A stretch of DNA of 64,000 nt from Streptomyces sp. SCSIO 75703 (GTDB taxonomy: Bacteria; Actinomycetota; Actinomycetes; Streptomycetales; Streptomycetaceae). The stretch covers positions 372,001 through 436,000 of the forward strand of contig NZ_CP144555.1 in NCBI RefSeq assembly GCF_036607905.1, written 5' to 3'. The notes beneath the pieces are model-generated. The model saw only the letters and a list, made by a program, of their open reading frames with translations, had not been told where the DNA came from and did no database searches. Made by a program: the position numbers and the translations under genes. Shown here one piece after another: positions 36,731-45,277 of this stretch (positions are counted from its first letter, which is position 1; the number at the start of each line of letters is the position of its first letter).

Positions 36731-37861
36731 TCACCTGGCCATCACCAGCCCGTCGCGGGCGGCGCCCCGGGCGAGCACCGCGTCGCGGACACCGTCGCGC
36801 ACGGCGCGCACGTCGGCGCCCTCCTCCAGCGCGCGCCCCAGGTTCACCACCCGTCCGGCGTCCACGTCGAACAGGTGCGGGACGAACTCGGCCCGGGTCA
36901 CCCGCCAGCGCTGCCCCGGCCTCGCGGGCGGGGCGAAGGTGAAGCGGGCGAGGGAGGAGGCGTTGCCGAGCCGCCCCGCGCCGTCGGCGCCCTCGCCGGC
37001 GATCTGGTGGCCCGTCCCGTAGACCACCCAGGTGCCGTTGACCTTCTCGTACGGCTGCGGCGCGCGGGGGCGGGTGCCGAGGAGGAGGTCGACGGCGGGC
37101 AGCGTGCCGGCACGGGCGGCGGTGAGGGAGCGGGCGAGGGCGACCTGCCGCTCGTCGGGTGCCCGCTGCTCCTCGGTGCCCCAGTGGAGGGAGACGACCA
37201 CGACGTCGGCCCCGGCGGCGCGGGCGGCCCGCGCGTCGTCGGCGACGCGTGCCTCGTCGAGGAGGCCGACGGACCAGGGCCGTGCCGCCGGCCGGCCGGT
37301 GTCCGTGGTGTAGGAGAGGTGGGCGACCCGGGCGGTGCCCGCGTGCAGGACGTCGGTCGTGTGGGCCTCGGCCTCGGTGCGGGCGGTGCCGGCGTGGCGG
37401 ACCCCGGCCCGGTCGAGGGCGTCCAGGGTGCGGGCGACGCCGTCGGCGCCGTCGTCGAGGCTGTGGCCGGAGGCGGTGGCGCAGCCGTCGTAGCCGGTGG
37501 CGGCGAGCGCCTCGGCCAGTTCCGGCGGGGAGCGGAAGACGGACCGGGCCGGGTGGTCGCCGTCGGGGCCGACGACCGTCTCCAGGTGGCAGAGGGCGAG
37601 GTCGGCTGCGGCGACCGCGGGCCGGGCGCCGGCGAGCAGGGGCCGGAAGTCGTGGCCGGTGCCGCGGGCGTCGAAGCGGGCCCGCTCGACGACCGCGGCG
37701 TCGGGCAGGACGCCGCCCGTGGCGACCAGGGTGAAGGCGCCGGTGTCCGCGGCGGGCGGGGCGGGGCGGGCGTCGGGCTGGTGTCCGCGCGCCTGGCAGG
37801 CGGCACCGGCGGCGAGGAGGGCGGTCAGGGCCAGGGCCACCTGGCGGCTGCGTGTGATCAT
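36731..37861 (-). CDS. CapA family protein (PgsA-like metallophosphatase fold)
   Basis: A 376-residue exported protein of the CapA/PgsA poly-gamma-glutamate family (calcineurin-like fold). The N-terminal signal (VALALTALLAAGAACQA) may carry a lipobox with Cys22. Family motifs: FTLVATGGVLPD, ADLALCHLETVVGPDGD, DGCATASGHSLDDGADGVAR, and DVVVVSLHWGTE. Later, the strand PYEKVNGTWVVYGTGHQIAG replaces the commoner YSLGNF form. Homologues in Streptomyces have no proven polymer role. It diverges from the ECF sigma gene. Confidence 0.88.
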   Translation of the reverse strand: MITRSRQVALALTALLAAGAACQARGHQPDARPAPPAADTGAFTLVATGGVLPDAAVVERARFDARGTGHDFRPLLAGARPAVAAADLALCHLETVVGPDGDHPARSVFRSPPELAEALAATGYDGCATASGHSLDDGADGVARTLDALDRAGVRHAGTARTEAEAHTTDVLHAGTARVAHLSYTTDTGRPAARPWSVGLLDEARVADDARAARAAGADVVVVSLHWGTEEQRAPDERQVALARSLTAARAGTLPAVDLLLGTRPRAPQPYEKVNGTWVVYGTGHQIAGEGADGAGRLGNASSLARFTFAPPARPGQRWRVTRAEFVPHLFDVDAGRVVNLGRALEEGADVRAVRDGVRDAVLARGAARDGLVMAR

Positions 37862-37995
37862 CCGTGCACTCCGCTGTGGTCGGACTCACCGAAAACAGTC
37901 ACATTTACGCACGAACAGGTAAGGAGGCTGCCGCGGTCACCGGCGGCACCGACACGCCGTTTAACCCGACCGGCGTGCGCGATCGGGGTGCGCCG

Positions 37996-38039
37996 ACCGT
38001 TCGTCGAACCGTTCGTCGACGCGATCGACCGTCCGTCGC
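37996..38039. repeat. 12-bp direct repeats upstream of ECF sigma gene
   Basis: ACCGTTCGTCGA occurs twice in tandem (37996-38007, 38008-38019) and a third, diverged copy (ACCGTCCGTCGC) follows 8 bases later, 54-97 bases before the sigma-factor start. Possible regulator site or promoter region. Confidence 0.6.
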
Positions 38040-38092
38040 ACGCCGCTGCGCGCGCCCTGTCCCCGGCGGGCACCCTGCGATGCCATACGGCC

Positions 38093-38638
38093 ATGACGGC
38101 CGGAATCACCCTCCCCACCCTGACCACCGCCGAGCACGAGCTCGCCGCCCTCCAGCGCGAGCACGGCCGGCCGCTCTTCGCGCTGCTGCTGCGGCTCTGC
38201 GACGGAGACCGGCAGCGCGCCGAGGACCTCGTGCAGGAGACCCTCGTCCGCGCCTGGCAACACCCCGAGGCCCTGCGCGCCGACAACTTCGACTCCGTAC
38301 GGCCCTGGCTGCTCACCGTGGCCCGGCGCCTGGCCATCGACGCGCGCCGGGCCCGGCAGGCGCGGCCCGCCGAGGTCGGCGACGCGGTGCTGGAGAACGC
38401 CCGGGTCGCGGCCGACCACGCCGAACGGGCCGCCGCCGCCCTCGACGTCCGCCGCGCTGTGAAGACCCTCACGCCGCGCCACCGTGAAGTCCTGGTGCTC
38501 GTGTACTTCCAGGGGGCGAGTGTGGCGGAAGCCGCGGCGACCCTCGGCATCCCGCCCGGTACCGTGAAGTCCCGCGCGTACTACGCGCTGCGCGCCCTTC
38601 GCCGGGTGCTGCCGGGATACGCCGCCGACCTGCGGTGA
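38093..38638 (+). CDS. ECF RNA polymerase sigma factor
   Basis: A 181-residue group 4 sigma factor. Region 2 spans about residues 20-90 (PLFALLLRLCDGDRQRAEDL then VQETLVRAWQHPEAL, and VRPWLLTVARRLAIDARRAR) and region 4 about 120-175 (LTPRHREVLVLVYFQGASVA, then TLGIPPGTVKSRAYYALRAL). ATG 38093. Its likely anti-sigma factor is encoded at 39556-40224, with an unrelated 175-residue gene in between. Direct 12-bp repeats lie upstream; autoregulation is plausible, though no clear GGAAC/CGTC pair with standard spacing is visible. Confidence 0.93.
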   Translation: MTAGITLPTLTTAEHELAALQREHGRPLFALLLRLCDGDRQRAEDLVQETLVRAWQHPEALRADNFDSVRPWLLTVARRLAIDARRARQARPAEVGDAVLENARVAADHAERAAAALDVRRAVKTLTPRHREVLVLVYFQGASVAEAAATLGIPPGTVKSRAYYALRALRRVLPGYAADLR

Positions 38639-38774
38639 AACCGACTGCCGGGTCAAGCCTCCGCAAAGCGCCTTGCCCGGGACCCCGGTGGGGTAATCGG
38701 CTGTCCTCGTCCGTGTCCGGACCGGGGGCCCGCCCCCGTCGGGCGACGCGCGCACCGGAGGAGGGCAGGAAGGG

Positions 38775-39302
38775 ATGCTGCACAGAGGTCACGAGAGTAC
38801 GGAGGGGCCGGACGGTAACGAACTCACCGTCCCCATGGCCTGGTTGTACGCCGAGTACATCGCCGACGAGTTGCTGCGCACCGGGGATCTGATGCCGCCG
38901 ACGTCCTTCGAGTTCCGGGCGGGGCGGGACGCGCTGGCGCTGACCGTCTTCCTCTCCGGCGCCGACGGGGAACTGTGCGGCATCCGGGTCGTCACCCGGC
39001 TGGAGACGTGGCTGGACCTCACGGCCTACGACCGGCCCTGGCACACCTGGGTGGACCGGCGCCTGGCGGAGGTCGGGGCCGCCGGGCCGACGGGCGGGCG
39101 GACCGCGCCCGACCTCGCGCTGGCCCGCGCCGCCTGGCGCTGGCTGCGGGAGACCGAACTGCTCGCCCCGGACCTCGACGCGGTGCCCGGCGGGACGTCC
39201 GGCGGGACGCCGGCGGCCGGCGAGGACGAGGGCCCCCAGGTGTGGACACCGGCCTGGCGACTGGGCCTGCCCCTCGGCCACCTCGCCATCCACCTGTTCT
39301 AG
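38775..39302 (+). CDS. Unknown protein between sigma and anti-sigma genes
   Basis: A 175-residue protein with no motif I recognise. It has no signal peptide or membrane segment. The N-terminal half (NELTVPMAWLYAEYIADELL, then SFEFRAGRDALALTVFLSGA) looks like an alpha/beta fold; the C-terminal half is Trp-rich (RAAWRWLRET, QVWTPAWRLGLPLGHLAIH) with a Gly/Thr linker. ATG 38775 has GGAAGG upstream. Its place between an ECF sigma gene and a zinc-binding anti-sigma gene on one strand suggests co-regulation or a modulator role (inference). Confidence 0.75.
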   Translation: MLHRGHESTEGPDGNELTVPMAWLYAEYIADELLRTGDLMPPTSFEFRAGRDALALTVFLSGADGELCGIRVVTRLETWLDLTAYDRPWHTWVDRRLAEVGAAGPTGGRTAPDLALARAAWRWLRETELLAPDLDAVPGGTSGGTPAAGEDEGPQVWTPAWRLGLPLGHLAIHLF

Positions 39303-39555
39303 GCCGCCCCACGTCCCTCCGGGAACGCGGGCAAACCGGGTCGGGTGGGGTGGTTTTCGGCCCCGGCGGGCCCGGGTCCGCCGCCCGCCGGACATTTCCT
39401 CGGCCGGCGACCAATCCGCGCGGCGAACCGCTCCGAAGGTCTTCATCACCGTCTGGTTTCGATTCGGTACGTGGCTTGAGTGATTCGGAGGTGCGCTGCG
39501 TACGGGTGGGAGCACGGAGTAACCCCACCCGCACCCAACGGCACGAGGATTCGGC

Positions 39556-40224
39556 ATGAGGTCCCTGGAAAGGCATCGCGACGTCGGCGCCTACGCGCTC
39601 GGCGTGCTGGACGAGGCGGAGGCGTTCCGCTTCGAGGACCACCTCATGGAGTGCCCCCGGTGCGCCGCGCAGGTGACCGAATTCGGTCCTGCCGCACGGC
39701 AGTTGATGCTGTTCCGGGAGGCCACGCCGCGGCTCGTGCCGCCGCTGGCCCGGCCCGCGCCGAGGATGCTGGACCGGCTGGTGGGCGCGGTGGCGGCCCG
39801 CCGCCGGGCCGGCCGCCGGCGGATGCTGTACGCCGTGGCCGCGGCGGTCGTGTGCGCCGTGGCCGGACCCGCCGTGGTGCTCCTCGCCGCCCCGGCCGGC
39901 GATCCGGGGGCGCGCTTCGCGGCGACGGACGAGCGGACCGGGGTGTGGGCGCGGCTGACCACGCAGGACCGGGCGTGGGGCACCGACGTGGAGATCGAGG
40001 TCGAGGACGCGGCGGGGCCGCGCACCTGCCGGCTGGTCGCGGTCGGCGGCGACGGTTCGGAGCAGACGGTGGCCACGTGGAGCGTCCCCGGCCACGACGC
40101 CCGGCCCCACACCCTGCGCGGCGGGGCCGCGCTGCGCCCCGACGACATCGTCCGCTACGAGGTGCGCACCACGGAGGGCGACCGGCTGGTGACGCTGGCC
40201 CCGAAGGAGGCGGCCCGGCCGTGA
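39556..40224 (+). CDS. Membrane-bound zinc-binding anti-sigma factor
   Basis: A 222-residue anti-sigma factor. The N-terminal zf-HC2/ASD has the HxxxCxxC pattern: HRDVGAYALGVLDE then FEDHLMECPRCAAQV (His30, Cys34, Cys37). A single transmembrane helix lies at about residues 95-117 (MLYAVAAAVVCAVAGPAVVL), and the outer domain (PGARFAATDERTGVWARLTT onward) resembles RskA-like extracellular sensors. It should hold the ECF sigma factor encoded at 38093 at the membrane. Start ATG 39556 is preceded by CACGAGGA. It is convergent with the Fpg/Nei gene, 15 bases away. Confidence 0.9.
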   Translation: MRSLERHRDVGAYALGVLDEAEAFRFEDHLMECPRCAAQVTEFGPAARQLMLFREATPRLVPPLARPAPRMLDRLVGAVAARRRAGRRRMLYAVAAAVVCAVAGPAVVLLAAPAGDPGARFAATDERTGVWARLTTQDRAWGTDVEIEVEDAAGPRTCRLVAVGGDGSEQTVATWSVPGHDARPHTLRGGAALRPDDIVRYEVRTTEGDRLVTLAPKEAARP

Positions 40225-40239
40225 TCCCGGGGCCGCCCG

Positions 40240-41103
40240 CTACTTGAGGAGCCGGGACAGACGCCGGTCGGCGAGGGGCCGGCCGCCGGTCTGGCAGGTC
40301 GGGCAGTACTGGAGGGAGGAGTCGCTGAAGGAGACCTCCCGGATGGTGTCCCCGCAGACCGGGCAGGGTTCGCCCGTGCGCCCGTGCACCCGCAGCCCGC
40401 TCTTCTTCTCGGCCTTCAGCCGCCCCGCCGCCAGGCCCCGGGAGCGCTCGACCGCCTCGGTGAGCGTGGTGCGCAGGGCCGTGTGCAGGCGGGTGGTCTC
40501 CTCCGGGGTGAGGGAGGCGGCCAGTTTGAACGGGGACATCCTCGCGGCGTGCAGGATCTCGTCGCTGTAGGCGTTGCCGATGCCCGCGATCAGGCTCTGG
40601 TCGCGCAGGGCGCCCTTGACCTGCCGGCGCTCGGTGCGCAGCAGCGCGGCGAGGCGGGCCTCGTCGAAGTCGTCGGCGAGCGGGTCGGGGCCGAGCCGGG
40701 CCACGCCGGGTACCAGCGTCGGGTCGGTGACGACGTACACGGCGAGCCGCTTCTGGGTGCCGGCCTCCGTGAGGTCGAAGCCCGCGCCGGTCTCCAGGGC
40801 GACGCGTAGCGCGAGGGGGCCCTTGCCGGGGCGGGGCACGCCGTCGGGGAGGGGGTCCTGCCAGCGCAGCCAGCCGGCGCGGGCCAGGTGGGTCACCAGG
40901 TGCGGGCCGTCCTCGGTCGCCACGTCGAGGAACTTGCCGTACCGGTGGACGGCGGTGACCCGGCGCCCCTCCAGGGCGGCGGGCGCGGGATCGTACGTCT
41001 TCAGGACGCTGATGGCCACGGGCAGCACCCGGACGATCTCACGGCCGGTGAGGTGCTCGGTGAGGAAGTCCCTGAGCGCCTCGACCTCGGGCAGTTCGGG
41101 CAT
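40240..41103 (-). CDS. Fpg/Nei family DNA glycosylase-AP lyase
   Basis: A 287-residue DNA repair enzyme of the MutM/Nei family. It starts MPELPEVE, giving the catalytic Pro2-Glu3 after processing. The H2TH element is DQSLIAGIGNAYSDEILHAA and the C-terminal zinc finger is CPVCGDTI then CPTC with the expected spacing. HRYGKFLDV follows the strand typical of actinobacterial Fpg-like paralogues rather than canonical MutM, so the preferred lesion is uncertain. Start ATG 41103. Convergent with the anti-sigma gene. Confidence 0.93.
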   Translation of the reverse strand: MPELPEVEALRDFLTEHLTGREIVRVLPVAISVLKTYDPAPAALEGRRVTAVHRYGKFLDVATEDGPHLVTHLARAGWLRWQDPLPDGVPRPGKGPLALRVALETGAGFDLTEAGTQKRLAVYVVTDPTLVPGVARLGPDPLADDFDEARLAALLRTERRQVKGALRDQSLIAGIGNAYSDEILHAARMSPFKLAASLTPEETTRLHTALRTTLTEAVERSRGLAAGRLKAEKKSGLRVHGRTGEPCPVCGDTIREVSFSDSSLQYCPTCQTGGRPLADRRLSRLLK

Positions 41104-41141
41104 GGGTCCAGGGTGCCACCCCGGGCGGGAGTCCGCCGGGC

Positions 41142-43232
41142 TCAGCCGTCCCGGGGGGCCAGCACGAACTCGGCCCAGACGCACTTGCCACCCCCGCGCG
41201 CCTCCATGCCCCAGGCGTCGGCCAGCGCGTCGACCAGCAGCAGTCCGCGTCCGGACACCCCGGACTCCCCGGCGTCGCGGCGGCGGGGCAGGGCGCTGGA
41301 GGTGTCCTCGACCTCGACGCGCAGCCGCCGCTGCGGTCCGGTGAGGACGCGCAGGGTGACGTCGGCGGGGCCCTCCGTGTGCACGAGGGCGTTGGTGATC
41401 AGCTCGTCGGCGACGAGTTCGATCTCGTCGGACCGGGAGTCGGCGCCCCAGGCGCGCAGCGAGGCGCGGACCAGGTGCCGGGCGTCGGTGAGCGCGTCGG
41501 CGTCGCCGGCCGGGACGTGGCGGCGACGCCGTCCGCCGGTGCGGGGCGCGTCGAGTCCGCGCCGGCGCAGCAGGAGCAGGGCGACGTCGTCGTCGCCGCG
41601 GCGTTCCTCGGCCACGTCGATGAGCCGGTCGGCGAGGTCGCGCACGTCGGGCGGGCCGGAGTCGACGAGGGCGGCCAGCACGCGCAGTCCGTCGTCGAGG
41701 TCGGCGCCGGGCTGTTCGACCAGTCCGTCGGTGCAGAGCAGCAGGGTGTGGCCCGGGTCCAGCTCGATGGTGCCGACCGGGTAGGCGAGCCGGTCGAACT
41801 CGGCGGAGAGCCCGAGCGGCAGCCCGCCCTCGACGGGGACCCGGCGGCAGATGCCGTCGCCGTCCCGTACGAGGGGGTCGAGGTGCCCGGCGCGGACCGC
41901 CTGGACCACCCCGGTGGCGAGGTCGATCTCGGTGTAGAGACAGGTGGCGAAGCGGTCGGTGTCGAGTTCGTGCAGGAAGACGGAGGCGCGTGCCATCACC
42001 GTGGCCGGGGGGTGGCCCTCGGCGGCGTAGGCGCGCAGCACGATGCGGAGCTGGCCCATGACGGCGGCGGCGTGGGTGTCGTGCCCCTGGACGTCGCCGA
42101 TGACGGCGCCGACCCGGCCGCCGGGCAGCGGGATCAGGTCGTACCAGTCGCCGCCGATGTCCCGGCCGAGGGCGCCGCCGATGCTGGCGGCGCGGTAGCG
42201 GACGGCGACGTCGCAGCCGGGCACGCTGGGGATGGTGCGCGGCAGCATGGCCTGCTGGAGCCCCTCGGCGAGGTCCGTCTCCTGCTCGTAGAGCATGGCC
42301 CGCTGGAGGCTCTGGGCGATGCTGCTGCCGAGGGCGACCAGGACGTTGCGCTCCTCGGTCGAGAAGCCGTGCCGGTCGCTGTAGAGCAGGCCGAGGGCAC
42401 CGATCGGCCGGGCCTGGGCGATGAGCGGCAGGTAGGCGGCGGAGGTGACGCGCAGGCCGGTCAGGTGCGGCCACAGGATGGGGTAGCGCTCGGCGAACTC
42501 CTGCGGCGACTCGATGAAGCGGGGGCTGAGGGTGCGCACCGCCTCGCTCATCGGGTAGGGCTCGTCGACCCGGGTGACGCGGGTGCCGGGCACGAAGCTG
42601 CCGTCGGGGCCCTCGGCGACCAGGAGGATGCGGTCGGCCTCCACCAGGCCCATCACGACGCTGGCGGCGCCGAGGTGGGTCAGGCCCTGGGTGTCCTTGA
42701 GGACGTCGATGACGTCGTCGACGGTGCGGGCGTGGGCGAGGGCGGCCGTGGTGAGCTGCACGACGTTGGTCTGCTGCCGGCGGGCCTCGTCGAGGGCGGC
42801 CCGGTCGCGGCGGGCCGCGAGGTCGCCCAGTTCCTCGGTGGCGTCGCGCAGGATGCCGATGATGCGGCGGGGGCGGCCCTCCCCGTCGCGCCGGATGCAG
42901 CCCTGGGTGTGGCTCCAGCGCAGGGTGCCGTCGCGGCGGCGGATGCGGAAGTAGGTGCCGTAGTTCTCGCCGCCGTCCTTCATGGTCCGCGCCACCAGGG
43001 TGTCCAGGCGCAGGCCCTCGGCGCGGGGCACCCGTACGGCCAGCGACTCGGGATGCCCGTCGTACTCCCCCGCACGCAGGTCGAACACCTCCAGGGCCCG
43101 GGTGTCCAGGTGCAGCAGCCCGGTGTCCAGGTCCCAGTCGAAGGTGCCCATGCGGTTGAGCGCCAGGATCGGGTCCGGATGGGCCGGCCGCTCGTCCGGG
43201 AGTGACGGGGCGCTCGCTCCCCGATCAGCCAT
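41142..43232 (-). CDS. PAS-GAF-PP2C phosphatase with C-terminal kinase-like ATPase domain
   Basis: A 696-residue signalling protein. It has a PAS domain (about 20-135: RMGTFDWDLDTGLLHL, GTYFRIRRRDGTLRWSH), a GAF domain (about 165-310), a SpoIIE/PP2C domain (about 325-535: DIGGDWYDLIPLPGGRVGAV, VIGDVQGHDTHAAAVMGQL, LCTDGLVEQPG) and an HATPase_c anti-sigma-kinase-like domain (about 570-690: VADELITNALVHTEGPADVT, ESGVSGRGLLLVDALADAWG). Metal-binding aspartates are present. Proteins of this layout balance anti-sigma-factor antagonists in Streptomyces. ATG 43232 is used, avoiding an upstream start lacking a ribosome site. Confidence 0.93.
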   Translation of the reverse strand: MADRGASAPSLPDERPAHPDPILALNRMGTFDWDLDTGLLHLDTRALEVFDLRAGEYDGHPESLAVRVPRAEGLRLDTLVARTMKDGGENYGTYFRIRRRDGTLRWSHTQGCIRRDGEGRPRRIIGILRDATEELGDLAARRDRAALDEARRQQTNVVQLTTAALAHARTVDDVIDVLKDTQGLTHLGAASVVMGLVEADRILLVAEGPDGSFVPGTRVTRVDEPYPMSEAVRTLSPRFIESPQEFAERYPILWPHLTGLRVTSAAYLPLIAQARPIGALGLLYSDRHGFSTEERNVLVALGSSIAQSLQRAMLYEQETDLAEGLQQAMLPRTIPSVPGCDVAVRYRAASIGGALGRDIGGDWYDLIPLPGGRVGAVIGDVQGHDTHAAAVMGQLRIVLRAYAAEGHPPATVMARASVFLHELDTDRFATCLYTEIDLATGVVQAVRAGHLDPLVRDGDGICRRVPVEGGLPLGLSAEFDRLAYPVGTIELDPGHTLLLCTDGLVEQPGADLDDGLRVLAALVDSGPPDVRDLADRLIDVAEERRGDDDVALLLLRRRGLDAPRTGGRRRRHVPAGDADALTDARHLVRASLRAWGADSRSDEIELVADELITNALVHTEGPADVTLRVLTGPQRRLRVEVEDTSSALPRRRDAGESGVSGRGLLLVDALADAWGMEARGGGKCVWAEFVLAPRDG

Positions 43233-43345
43233 GGCCCCACCTTGCCAGGATTTGTCCGAATTCTCGACTTCGCTGCCGGGCCCGGACCGGCGGAGGGGCA
43301 CCGGCCCCGGCGGGGTACCCGGGGCCGGCAGGAGAGGAGCAGCGC

Positions 43346-44809
43346 GTGGAGTGGTTCACCGCACCTGACTACTGGCTGAGCCGGCTGGTCTTCCAGCGGG
43401 CGCTGGCCGTCGTGTACCTGGTCGCGTTCCTGACGGCCCTCCGGCAGTTCCGGGCGCTGATCGGCGAGCGGGGGATGCTGCCGGTGCCCCGGTACACGGC
43501 GCGGGTGCCGTTCCGGCGGGCGCCGAGCCTGTTCCACCTGCGTTATACGGACCGCTTCTTCGCGGGGTGCGCCTGGGCCGGGTGCGCGCTGTCGGGGGGG
43601 CTGGTCGCCGGGGTGGACGGCCTGCTGCCGCTGTGGGCGGCGATGCTGCTGTGGCTGGTGCCGTGGCTGCTGTACCTGTCGGTGGTCAACGTGGGGCAGA
43701 CCTGGTACGCGTTCGGCTGGGAGTCGCTGCTGCTGGAGACCGGGTTCCTCGCCGTCTTCCTCGGCAACGACGAGGTGGCGCCGCCGGTCCTGGTGCTGTT
43801 CCTGCTGCGCTGGCTGCTGTTCCGGGTGGAGTTCGGGGCCGGGCTGATCAAGATGCGCGGCGACCCGTGCTGGCGGCGGCTGACCTGTCTGGACCACCAC
43901 CACGAGACGCAGCCGATGCCGGGCCCGCTGAGCCGCTTCTTCCACCTGCTGCCGCGGCCGGTGCACCGGGTGGAGGTGGCCGCGAACCACGTCACGCAAC
44001 TGGTCGTGCCCTTCGCGCTGTTCGCGCCGCAGCCGGTGGCGACGGCCGCCGCCGGGCTGATGGCCGCGACCCAGGCGTGGCTGGTGCTGTCGGGGAACTT
44101 CGCCTGGCTGAACTGGCTCACCATCGTGCTGGCGCTGTCCGCCGTGCGCTTCCCCGGCTCCGCGCCGTCGTTCCCCGGGACACCCCTGTGGTACGAGGCC
44201 CTGGTCCTCGCCGTGGCGGCGCTGCTGGTGTTCCTCAGCCACCGCCCGGTGCTCAACATGCTCTCGCCCCGCCAGGTGATGAACCGCTCCTACGACCCGC
44301 TGCGCCTGGTCAACACCTACGGCGCCTTCGGCAGCGTGAACCGGGTGCGGTACGAGGTGGTGATCGAGGGCACGGCCGACCCGGTCGCCCGGGAGGACTC
44401 CGTGTGGCGGGAGTACGAGTTCCGGGGCAAGCCGGGGGACCCGCGGCGCCGGCCCCGCCAGTTCGCCCCGTACCACCTGCGACTGGACTGGCTGATGTGG
44501 TTCGCCGCGCTGTCCCCGGCGTACGCCGGGTCCTGGTTCGGGGCGCTGGTGGAACGGCTGCTAGAGAACGACCGGGACACCCTGCGTCTGCTGCGCCGCT
44601 CGCCCTTCGGTCCGGACGCGCCGCCGCGCTACGTGCGGGCCCGGCTGTTCCGGTACCGGTTCGCCCACCGGGACGAACGGCGCGCGACGGGGGCGTGGTG
44701 GGTGCGCACGGTGGTCCGGGAGTACCTGCCGCCGACCCGGTTGTCCACTCCGGCACCGGACCGCGAGCCGGAGCGGAGGCCGGGGGCGGGTCCGGACCGC
44801 GAGCCGTAG
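43346..44809 (+). CDS. Lipase maturation factor family membrane protein
   Basis: A 487-residue polytopic membrane protein of the LMF family (PF06762). The conserved start (WFTAPDYWLSRLVFQRALAV), VVNVGQTWYAFGWESLLLE, EFGAGLIKMRGDPCWRRLTC, and the soluble C-terminal part with NTYGAFGSVNRVRYEVVIEG and YHLRLDWLMWFAAL match the family. LMF1 in animals acts in lipase folding; the bacterial role is unknown. GTG 43346 has GGAGAGGAG upstream. The tail is Arg/Pro-rich. It diverges from the phosphatase gene across 113 bases. Confidence 0.9.
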   Translation: MEWFTAPDYWLSRLVFQRALAVVYLVAFLTALRQFRALIGERGMLPVPRYTARVPFRRAPSLFHLRYTDRFFAGCAWAGCALSGGLVAGVDGLLPLWAAMLLWLVPWLLYLSVVNVGQTWYAFGWESLLLETGFLAVFLGNDEVAPPVLVLFLLRWLLFRVEFGAGLIKMRGDPCWRRLTCLDHHHETQPMPGPLSRFFHLLPRPVHRVEVAANHVTQLVVPFALFAPQPVATAAAGLMAATQAWLVLSGNFAWLNWLTIVLALSAVRFPGSAPSFPGTPLWYEALVLAVAALLVFLSHRPVLNMLSPRQVMNRSYDPLRLVNTYGAFGSVNRVRYEVVIEGTADPVAREDSVWREYEFRGKPGDPRRRPRQFAPYHLRLDWLMWFAALSPAYAGSWFGALVERLLENDRDTLRLLRRSPFGPDAPPRYVRARLFRYRFAHRDERRATGAWWVRTVVREYLPPTRLSTPAPDREPERRPGAGPDREP

Positions 44810-45277
44810 GCGGTGCCGGGCACCCGGCGCGTGACCGGGACGACCGGGGCCGTCTCCTGACCGGGGCGGGCCGGGGACGGGCGGGGCCGGGTCCGGGCCA
44901 CCCCGGTTCCGCCCGTCCCGGCCCGGCGCGCGGTCCCCGTCCCGGTAAGCCGCCGCTCGGCCGGCGTCCCCGGGCACCGGCGCCTGCGGTGGCGGGGGCA
45001 CTTCTCCCCCGGCTCCCGCCAGAGCGCGGCGGGCACCCCCGGCGAACCGGTCGGCGCGGGGACGCCGTCGCGGGGGTGCGGTACCGGCCCCCGGACCGGC
45101 GCGCCGCCACCGCGACGGCGCCCGGTCCCGGCGCCCGGTCCCGGCGCCCGGTCCCGGCGCGCGGGCCCTGCCCGAGGGGACCGGCCTCGACGCGGGGGCG
45201 GTCCACGGGGCAGAGTGCTGGGGCACAGGTGACCCCAACCCCAGGTGGCCCGTCCACCGCACAGCGAGGAGCCCTCC
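44810..45277. other. Gene-free interval with hairpin and GC repeats
   Basis: 468 bases of extremely GC-rich sequence between the LMF and amidase genes. It contains an imperfect long hairpin (about 44868-44924) that may terminate the LMF transcript and a 13-bp tandem repeat near 45118. I find no supportable gene or promoter hexamers. Confidence 0.6.
45118..45156. repeat. 13-bp tandem repeat, 3 identical copies
   Basis: GCGCCCGGTCCCG is repeated exactly at 45118, 45131 and 45144, about 120 bases before the amidase start. Confidence 0.9.

Noticed and set aside
39480..39535. Riboswitch or attenuator before the anti-sigma gene (GGGTGGG/CCCACCC)
   Set aside because: The stem is only 7 bp with no alternative pairing or leader peptide; too weak to call.
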